Shown here: positions 26,339 to 34,040 of the stretch, piece by piece
Numbering within the stretch: the stretch's first letter is position 1
Layout of the letters: every line of letters starts with the position of its first letter
DNA from: Chloroflexota bacterium
GTDB lineage: Bacteria; Chloroflexota; UBA11872
NCBI GenBank assembly: GCA_028873795.1
Contig: JAPPNP010000072.1
Span: 1-34,040, forward strand
Length of the DNA stretch: 34,040 nt
Direction of reading: 5' to 3'
Position numbers and translations under genes: made by a program
The notes under the pieces: model-generated
Told to the model about the DNA's origin: nothing
Databases searched by the model: none
What the model saw: the letters and a program-made list of their open reading frames with translations, nothing else

Positions 26339-26824
26339 CTAGGTCGCCGCGCCCTCGGGCACCGTCCGGCGCAGGCTCTCCTCGGCGCGCACCATGACGG
26401 TGCGTTCGTTGGCGTGGTGCAGCATGCGGATCGCGTCGGACACGCTCACCCAGCGCGCCTCCACATGTTCGGCGGGATCGGGACGAATGTTGCCGCCACG
26501 GGCCAGCAGCAGGTACTGGTGCACGATCTTGGGCACGAACCCCGTCCAGAGGTCCGGCCGAACCTCGTAGCGAATCTCGCCCAGGTTTTCCTGCACGTCG
26601 CTGACGATACCGGTCTCCTCGAGGACCTCACGCACGGCGGCGTCGTCGGGGGCTTCGCCGCGCTCGACCGCGCCCTTGGGAAGCACCCAGGCGCCGCGCT
26701 GCGTCTGCACCAGCGCCACCTCGATGCGACCGCGTCGCACGCGGTAAACGACGCCGCCGGAGGATTCCAAATACGGCTCGTCGTCCTTGTTGACGGCGGA
26801 CGGGTCTTGCGGTTCGGAAGTCAT
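26339..26824 (-). CDS. Nudix hydrolase
   Basis: A 161-residue Nudix hydrolase that would cleave a nucleoside diphosphate linked to another group, with a divalent metal. The Nudix box (51-73) runs GAVERGEAPDDAA then VREVLEETGI, with all conserved Glu and Gly positions. The segment ESSGGVVYR before it and VEARWVSVSDAI after it are typical of the MutT/Ap4A-hydrolase-like branch. ATG 26824 overlaps the dcd stop (ATGA), so the two are translationally coupled, pointing to nucleotide-pool housekeeping. Exact substrate unknown. Confidence 0.9.
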   Translation of the reverse strand: MTSEPQDPSAVNKDDEPYLESSGGVVYRVRRGRIEVALVQTQRGAWVLPKGAVERGEAPDDAAVREVLEETGIVSDVQENLGEIRYEVRPDLWTGFVPKIVHQYLLLARGGNIRPDPAEHVEARWVSVSDAIRMLHHANERTVMVRAEESLRRTVPEGAAT

Positions 26825-27420
26825 CCTGATTCATTGCCTCCACTCTGGCTCGGGACGTTGTTGAATCCCAGGTGCGCCCGGCTGGGCGTCGATTCCGGCT
26901 GGCCCTGATACTTGCTGCCGAGACCGGGAGTTCCGTAGGGCCGCTCGGCAGGCGAGGTCAAGTGCATGATCGAGAGTTGGCCGATTTTCATCGTGGGCCA
27001 CAGGAGGATCGGCAGGGTGGCGATGTTGGCCAGCTCCAGCGTGAACTTCCCCTGAAACCCGGGGTCAACGTAGCCTGCGGTGCTGTGAACCATCAGCCCC
27101 AGCCGGCCAAGCGAGCTCTTGCCTTCGATCCGGCCCACCAGGTCGTCGGGCATGGCCACGTACTCCATGGTGCCGCCGAGCACGAACTCGCCGGGATGAA
27201 GCACAAACGGCTCACCAGGACTAATGGCGACCTGCTCAGTTAGCGTTTCCTGATCTATGCGTGGATCGATGTGCGTGTCGGTGTGGTTCAGGAATACCCG
27301 CATGACGGTGCCGAGCCGCAGATCGATGCTGGACGGCTGGACCGCGGCATCGTCAAACGGCTCGATGCGAAGGCGCCCTGCGGCGATGACCTCGCGTAGG
27401 CTCCTATCGCTGAGAACCAC
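26821..27420 (-). CDS. dcd: dCTP deaminase, dUMP-forming (bifunctional Dcd/Dut type)
   Basis: About 199 residues. Dcd deaminates dCTP; the bifunctional type goes on to dUMP and pyrophosphate, supplying thymidylate synthesis. The sequence follows the mycobacterial bifunctional enzyme closely: QPSSIDLRLG, EPFVLHPGEFVLGGT, EGKSSLGRLGLMVHSTAG, YVDPGFQGKFTLELAN (with catalytic Glu), WPTMKIGQLSI and the tail GSKYQGQPESTPSR. The HSTAG...GF pattern, not HVTAHRIDPGW, marks the bifunctional group. GTG 27420 is preferred since VVLSDRSL is the family N-terminus and AGGGG lies 11 bases before it; ATG 27447 would add nine residues. Divergent from glpK across 63 bases. Confidence 0.9.
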   Translation of the reverse strand: MVLSDRSLREVIAAGRLRIEPFDDAAVQPSSIDLRLGTVMRVFLNHTDTHIDPRIDQETLTEQVAISPGEPFVLHPGEFVLGGTMEYVAMPDDLVGRIEGKSSLGRLGLMVHSTAGYVDPGFQGKFTLELANIATLPILLWPTMKIGQLSIMHLTSPAERPYGTPGLGSKYQGQPESTPSRAHLGFNNVPSQSGGNESG

Positions 27421-27483
27421 TCGTGCGCAACCCCTATTGAACGTCATGCTACCGTACCCGACCCCTCGGACTCAGGCACCGCC

Positions 27484-28943
27484 GTGATCCTTGCGATCGA
27501 CCAGGGGACCAGCGGCACCGCGGCGCTGGTCGTGGCGCCAGATGCGACCGTGGTGGGTCAGGGACGCGTCCCGATCGCCGCCCATCATCCCCGGCCCGGC
27601 TGGGTCGAGCAGGATGCGGCGGAGATCCGGCGTAGCGTACAGCGTGCGGTGCAACTTGCGCTCGCCGACGCCGGCGACCCGCCGCTGGCGGCCGTTGGTC
27701 TGACCAATCAACGGGAGACAGCGGTGGCGTGGGACGCCGTTTCGGGCCGCCCGCTGGCGCCCGCGATCGTCTGGCAGGATCGGCGCACGGCGCCCCGTTG
27801 CGAGGCGCTGCGCACGGCAGGCTGGGGCGCCTGCATCGAGTCGCTGACGGGGCTGACCGTCGATCCCTATTTCTCGGCCACGGCCTACGAGTGGATGCTC
27901 GCCAACCATGACCCGGTCCGCGACGCGGCGGCGCGCGGCAACCTGCGGCTGGGCACGGTGGACGCCTGGGCCTTGTGGAATCTCACCGGCGGCGCGCACG
28001 TCACCGATGTCTCGAACGCGTCACGCACGATGCTGATGGACTTGGGAACGCAAGCCTGGTGCGACGAGCTGCTGGAGCTGTTCGGCGTGCCGCGTCAGGC
28101 GTTGCCGACGATCGTCGACTCCGCCGGGGAAATCGCCCGCACCGCCGAGGGCTCCGGCATCGCGCCGGGTGTTCCGATCACCGGACTTGCCGGTGACCAA
28201 CAGGCGGCGCTGTTCGGCCACCTGGCCCATGCCCCTGGCGACACCAAGGTGACCTATGGGACGGGCGGGTTTCTGCTCCAGGTCGCCGGTGAGGAGCGGC
28301 CGGCGGACGTCGAAGGACTGCTCACCACCGTCGCGTGGCGCCGCGAGCATCGCGTGACGTTTGCCCGGGAGGGCAGCGTGTTCGTGGCCGGCGCGTTGAT
28401 TCAGTGGCTGCGCGACGGTCTGGGGCTGATCGCGGAGGCCGGGGAGTGCGAGGTGCGGGCCCGCCGCGTACCGGATGCCGCAGGCGCGGTGATCGTGCCG
28501 GCGTTCGCGGGCCTGGGCACGCCCAACTGGGATCCGCGCGCGCGCGGCGTGATCGTGGGTCTCACGGCCGGAGTCACGGCCGACCACCTCTGCCGCGCGG
28601 CGCTGGAGGCCATTGCGCACCAGATTGCCGACGTGCTCGACGTGATGGACCCAAGCGATGCGCCGCTGCGCGTGGACGGCGGGGCGGCCGCCAGCGACTT
28701 GCTGCTGGAGCTTCAGGCCGCGATCGCGGGGCGTCCGGTGATTCGCCCGGCCCAACTGGAAACCACGGCGCTGGGCGCGGCCTACCTGGCGGGTCTGGCG
28801 GCAGGTGTGTGGGGATCAGCGGAGGAGATTCGGCGTCACCGTCCGCCCGATCGGGTGATCGAACCGTGCGGCGATTTGGGCGCGGTCTCGCGCGACATGT
28901 GGCGCGCCGCCGTCGATCGGGCGCGACGCTGGGCGCCGGACGC

Positions 28944-28947
<4 letters not shown>
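27484..28947 (+). CDS. glpK: FGGY-family carbohydrate kinase, glycerol kinase type
   Basis: A 487-residue FGGY kinase. The pattern is that of glycerol kinase, which makes glycerol-3-phosphate from glycerol and ATP: AIDQGTSGTAA (phosphate loop, 4-14), PGWVEQDAAE, GLTNQRETAVAWD, AIVWQDRRTA, DPYFSATAYEWML, GTVDAWALWNLTGG, DVSNASRTML, GDQQAALFG and PAFAGLGTPNWDPRARG. The RET and YFSAT blocks fit GlpK rather than xylulokinase, though TPNWD replaces the usual APYWD and YEWML the usual IKWIL, so a related polyol substrate is possible. GTG 27484 is the start. No glpD or glpF is nearby. Its TGA overlaps the next GTG. Confidence 0.85.
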
Positions 28948-30896
<1,949 letters not shown>

Positions 30897-30947
30897 ATAT
30901 CATGACCGGGATGCCGTTGCGCGGTTTCGACTGAGAGGCGCAGAGCG

Positions 30948-31889
30948 ATGCGGGCACTGATCTTTGGTGGCGCGGGCAGCATTGGGTCGCGTTTGTCGGC
31001 GGCGCTGGTGAGTCGTGGCGACGAGGTGCTCTCGCTCGACGTCAGCGCGGAGCCGGTCGTGCCGTCGGATGCCTTCGGGCAGGTCGACGCACGCATCGGG
31101 AGCGTTCAGGACGCGGCGGTTGTGGACGAGGTCGTGGCGGAGTTTCGGCCCGACGTGATCTTCCACCTCGCGGCGATCCTGTCGGGTCTGGCGGAGACCG
31201 ATTCCGAGCTGGCTTGGCGGGTGAACGTGGACGGGACGCGCAACGTCCTGGAGGCGGCGCGCAGGTTCGGGATCGGCCGGGTGGTGTTTACGAGCACGGT
31301 GGCCACCTACGGCGCCGGCTTGCCCGAGCCGATCACGGAGGACGTGCCGCAGTGGCCGGCGGGTCTCTACGGCGTGACCAAGGTGCTCGGCGAGCGCCTG
31401 GGGGTCTACTACCACCAGCGCTTCGGGCTAGATTTTCGAGCGGTCAGGCTCGCCGCAATGGTGGCGCCCACCGCTCCGGCGGGCGGCGCGGCCAGCGCGT
31501 TCGTGTGCGATCTCTTCGTCAACGCGGTTCGGGAGGGTGGGTACGACCTCTACGTCTATCCCAATACCCGCGTGCCGATCGTCTGGGTGGACGATGTCGT
31601 CGGCGCGCTGCAGCTCCTGTGCGACGCCGATGAAGCGAAATTGTCGCGCCGCGTCTACCACATCATCGGCGCGGGGCCGAGCGTGCAGGAGATGGTCGAC
31701 GCGGTGCAGGCGCGCTTGCCGCACGCCCGCCTGCGGTTCGAGATCGACCCGGTGCGCGCCGACATCGTGGAAAGCTGGCCGTCGCGTATGGACGACTCGG
31801 CGGCGCGCGCGGATTGGGGCTGGGAGCCCCGCTTCGACCTCGAGCGAATGACCGCCGCCAACCTGGACGCGCTGGGTGCGCCGGCGTAG
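30948..31889 (+). CDS. NAD-dependent epimerase/dehydratase, L-threonine 3-dehydrogenase-like (SDR type)
   Basis: A 313-residue extended SDR. Rossmann motif GGAGSIG (8-14), FHLAAILSG, the active-site segment STVATYG (116-122) and YGVTK (141-145). The C-terminus ESWPSRMDDSAARADWGWEP then FDLERMT closely follows SDR-type L-threonine 3-dehydrogenases, which oxidise threonine to 2-amino-3-ketobutyrate. The middle APTAPAGGAASAF differs from the PGLISYxxxPGGGTTDYA usual for that enzyme, so the substrate may be another 3-hydroxy compound such as a sugar acid. ATG 30948 follows GAGAGGCGCAGAGCG. It is 51 bases downstream of the ligase and 22 before the bicupin. Confidence 0.82.
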   Translation: MRALIFGGAGSIGSRLSAALVSRGDEVLSLDVSAEPVVPSDAFGQVDARIGSVQDAAVVDEVVAEFRPDVIFHLAAILSGLAETDSELAWRVNVDGTRNVLEAARRFGIGRVVFTSTVATYGAGLPEPITEDVPQWPAGLYGVTKVLGERLGVYYHQRFGLDFRAVRLAAMVAPTAPAGGAASAFVCDLFVNAVREGGYDLYVYPNTRVPIVWVDDVVGALQLLCDADEAKLSRRVYHIIGAGPSVQEMVDAVQARLPHARLRFEIDPVRADIVESWPSRMDDSAARADWGWEPRFDLERMTAANLDALGAPA

Positions 31890-31911
31890 GCCGGAGCTCC
31901 CGCCACCGCCA

Positions 31912-33078
31912 ATGAACCCACGCTATCGCGACCTGGCTGCGCTGGCTCAAGCGGCCATCGACGGTCGGCGCGACGTGTCGCAGCTGACCCAGCCCGACAT
32001 CGACCTGGCCCGCCTCTACGCCTACGCCTACCGCACGCAGACTGTCGGGACGTTCCACGCCACGCGCCTGGCGCTCGATCCATTCAGCGGCGTGCCCACC
32101 GTGCAAGTGGCGCAGCGCCGGCTGCGCGATCTGCAGGCCCTGGCCATGCGTCCGGTGCCCGCGGACCTGCGCGCGGCGGCGCCGACGCTGGCCTGGTATC
32201 ACGCCTGGAGCGACGAGGTGGTCGCCGCGCTCACGAATCCGGAGGCTCCGGCGGAGGCGCACGGGATTCGGGATCGGTTTCAGGACGTGATCGCCGCGAT
32301 TCGCGGGTCCGACGGCATCGTCCCCCAGCGCGACGACGACCTGCCGGAGCAGGCGAGCTACAAGGTGCCGGGCATCGAGGTCGTCATCGTGCCGCTGGTC
32401 TATGGCGACCACATTTCGTGGAACACGGCGTTCGTTACGGCGGCCAGCGGCGGCGCCACCACGCACCGGCACGCGCTGCAGGTTGAAATCCACTTGGGCT
32501 ACGAGGGCGTTCACGGGCGAACCCTGCTGGACGGCCGCGCCGCGACGGTGACCGCACCCTACGCCATGCCCATTCCGCCGACGCTTGATCACGGGTTCGA
32601 CAACCTGAGCGGCCACGACCACTTCGTGCCGTTCGTGTTCGGCTCGCGGACGCTGGATGGATGGGGCGTGTTCTTCGACGTCGAGCCGCGGCCGTCGCCC
32701 ACGCACGACTGGCCGGAGACGCCGCTCGAGTCGTCCGGCATGAACGACTCAGTTTTCCTCGCGCCGGCGCTGGCGGCGATGCGGCAGGCGCCGGCTGGAG
32801 AGCGGCGCGTGCTCATTGACGCCGAGCGAACGGCCCGGCCCGCTACCGGCGGGTTGGAACTGGCGGCCATGCACGTGGGTGAGGAGTCGATGGCGCTGAG
32901 CTTCGACGAGTTCCACATCCTCTCGGTGCGAGAGGGTCGGTCACGGCTCTCGATGGCCGGCATCTCGGTGGATCTCGGTCCAGGGGATCATGTGGGCATC
33001 CCCGCCGGGCTACGCGCTACCCTGCGTGGGCTCGATGGTGAGTGCCTGCTGCTCGAAGCCTCACTGCAACCCGGTTGA
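31912..33078 (+). CDS. Two-cupin-domain protein, probable sugar-acid or isomerase-type enzyme, function unknown
   Basis: A 388-residue protein. Residues 1 to about 145 are helical with no recognised motif. A first cupin spans about 150-260 with THRHALQVEIH (His185, His187, and Gln190/Glu192) and a later DHGFDN (His227), the three-histidine metal-site pattern of functional cupins. A second cupin (about 320-388) ends FHILSVREGRSRLSM and LGPGDHVGIPAGLRATL and lacks the histidines, so it is probably structural. Family name unknown. Starting at ATG 31912 gives MNPRYRDLAALAQAAIDGRR. It is sandwiched between an SDR and a TIM-barrel isomerase-like gene, which implies a carbohydrate substrate. Confidence 0.72.
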   Translation: MNPRYRDLAALAQAAIDGRRDVSQLTQPDIDLARLYAYAYRTQTVGTFHATRLALDPFSGVPTVQVAQRRLRDLQALAMRPVPADLRAAAPTLAWYHAWSDEVVAALTNPEAPAEAHGIRDRFQDVIAAIRGSDGIVPQRDDDLPEQASYKVPGIEVVIVPLVYGDHISWNTAFVTAASGGATTHRHALQVEIHLGYEGVHGRTLLDGRAATVTAPYAMPIPPTLDHGFDNLSGHDHFVPFVFGSRTLDGWGVFFDVEPRPSPTHDWPETPLESSGMNDSVFLAPALAAMRQAPAGERRVLIDAERTARPATGGLELAAMHVGEESMALSFDEFHILSVREGRSRLSMAGISVDLGPGDHVGIPAGLRATLRGLDGECLLLEASLQPG

Positions 33079-33117
33079 CACGCCTGCGAAATCTCGCAAC
33101 CGCCTAAGGAGCGCGAA

Positions 33118-33888
33118 ATGCGGATCGGCGCCTGCTTGTGGTCCCTGCCCGAAGACCCCCACGAGGCCGCGGCCTGGGCCAAGGACGTGGGCTTCGAGGC
33201 GATCGACGTGGACCCGGGGTTCGCCGCCGGGTGGGACGCGGCGAGCGGATTGCCGGTGGCCAGCTTGGCCATTGCGCACCTTATTCCGGATGGCGCGGCG
33301 CTCGAGGCCGCCGACGACTCGGCGCGGAAGCAAGCCTTCGATCACGTGCGGGCGGGTCTGGCCGAGGCGGCGGAGTTGAATGCCGAGTTCGTCTACCTGC
33401 CGCCGGCAGCGGCGTCGGCGGTAGATCCGGCGTCGCGGGCGCGCTTTCGCGAAGCCGTGGTGGCGCTCACCGAGGAATCCGCGCGTCTGGGCATCAAGTT
33501 CGGCATCGAGCACTTTCCCGGCTACGCGCTGCCCAGCGTGGCGGAGACCCTGGCCTTCGTCGAGGACGTGGGGCATCCCAACTTGTATGTGCTGCTCGAC
33601 ATCGGCCACGCCCAGATCAGCCGCGAAAGCGTGCCCGACGCCGTCGCGGCGCTGGGCGACCTGTTGACCTTCGTCCACTTCGACGACAACCGCGGCGAGT
33701 TGGACGACCACCTGGCGCTGCTGGACGGGCTCCAGCAGGAGCAGGACCTGGTGGACGCCGTGCGCGCGCTGCGCCGCCACGGCTACGACGGGCAAATCTC
33801 GATTGAGATGAACCCGAAGCTGCCAGACCCCCGCGACGCGATGGTCCGGAGCTTCGAGATTCTCAAGCGGGTGATGGCCCAGGCGTAG
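33118..33888 (+). CDS. Xylose-isomerase-like TIM-barrel protein (sugar phosphate isomerase/epimerase family)
   Basis: A 256-residue AP_endonuc_2-type barrel. Metal ligands fall on expected strands: Glu131 in FGIEHFPG, Asp161 with His164 in LLDIGHAQI, His187 in FVHFDDNRGELDDH and Glu230 in ISIEMNP. Family members isomerise or epimerise sugars and inosose or hydroxypyruvate-type compounds. Start ATG 33118 has AAGGAG (33106-33111) six bases before it, the best ribosome site in the plus-strand run. It follows the bicupin by 39 bases and is likely the last gene of the unit that begins with the kinase. The specific substrate is unknown. Confidence 0.87.
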   Translation: MRIGACLWSLPEDPHEAAAWAKDVGFEAIDVDPGFAAGWDAASGLPVASLAIAHLIPDGAALEAADDSARKQAFDHVRAGLAEAAELNAEFVYLPPAAASAVDPASRARFREAVVALTEESARLGIKFGIEHFPGYALPSVAETLAFVEDVGHPNLYVLLDIGHAQISRESVPDAVAALGDLLTFVHFDDNRGELDDHLALLDGLQQEQDLVDAVRALRRHGYDGQISIEMNPKLPDPRDAMVRSFEILKRVMAQA

Positions 33889-33941
33889 GCAGCGGGGTGC
33901 CGTGCCGGGAGGTGCGGCATGGCGTTGCGCCCGCGGTAGGT

Positions 33942-33963
33942 CCCACGCTGCGCGCAGCTTGGG
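33942..33963. repeat. Palindrome related to the one at 20391-20412
   Basis: CCCACGCTGC (33942-33951), GC, then GCAGCTTGGG (33954-33963). The left arm with its preceding GGT is identical to that of the palindrome 13.5 kb upstream; the right arm differs by one base, and the central dinucleotide is GC instead of AC. It lies 53 bases after the last gene. Nothing else is recognised to the window end at 34040. Confidence 0.8.
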
Positions 33964-34040
33964 ACGCCGAAGAGGCCCCGGCTCGGCACGGGCAGCCACA
34001 AGACACCCCAGGTGCGTAAGGTGTCAAGCCGCGAGCGGTG

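Noticed and set aside
28335-28943. N-terminal extension of the acetoacetyl-CoA synthetase frame by 203 codons
   Set aside because: It overlaps the kinase in another frame, is Arg/Gly-rich, and the family N-terminus begins at GTG 28944.

Overview
The window is high-GC bacterial chromosomal DNA, almost fully coding, with many GTG starts and 4-base gene overlaps. It opens inside a 23S rRNA gene on the minus strand, whose 3' end lies beyond base 1. The 23S stands alone: no 16S or spacer tRNA lies upstream. Instead there is a good sigma70-type promoter about 120 bases ahead of it and then protein genes. Unlinked rRNA genes, the family content (LarA-like, NrnA, UDP-xylose synthase, bifunctional Dcd, unpartnered Tat solute-binding proteins) and dispersed intergenic palindromes suggest Chloroflexota. 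The extra 23S length sits in domain I and helix 25, leaving no room for the usual actinobacterial insertion. The phylum is inference.

Layout. 1-2825: 23S rRNA (-). 3092-3676: GNAT acetyltransferase interrupted by an in-frame amber codon (-). 3851-5420: AAC(3)-family acetyltransferase and a small membrane protein (+). 5517-7447: NrnA-like DHH phosphoesterase and FolK (-), separated by a repeat-filled gap. 7805-15461: a tightly packed seven-gene surface-glycan cluster (+) behind a recognisable promoter: UDP-xylose synthase, O-antigen-ligase-like protein, flippase-like membrane protein, three GT4 glycosyltransferases, and a PlsY-fold protein that has lost the canonical PlsY motifs. 15458-16732: an oxidoreductase fused to a NIL domain (-). 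16780-20108: a four-gene operon (-) of metallophosphoesterase, membrane-anchored unknown, ABC ATPase and ABC permease. 20109-20511: a mosaic of repeats. 20512-23007: LarA-like protein and MFS transporter (+). 23118-27420: Dcd, Nudix hydrolase and two overlapping Tat-exported peptide-type binding proteins (-). 27484-33888: glycerol kinase, acetoacetyl-CoA synthetase, threonine-dehydrogenase-like SDR, bicupin and xylose-isomerase-like TIM barrel (+), a probable catabolic run.

How the genes work together. The glycan cluster can make a UDP-pentose, assemble a glycan with three transferases, and move and polymerise or ligate it at the membrane. The ABC operon looks like an export or stress module with an envelope-anchored partner. 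The 27484-33888 run joins C3/C4 activation enzymes to sugar-type isomerases and has no obvious textbook pathway. Nothing here is a phage, insertion sequence or CRISPR array. The best candidates for something undescribed are the orphan 23S with its own promoter and an expanded helix 25, the motif-less PlsY homologue in the glycan cluster, the oxidoreductase-NIL fusion, and the SDR/bicupin/TIM-barrel set. Everything is read by eye from sequence; family calls rest on recognised motifs, not on searches.
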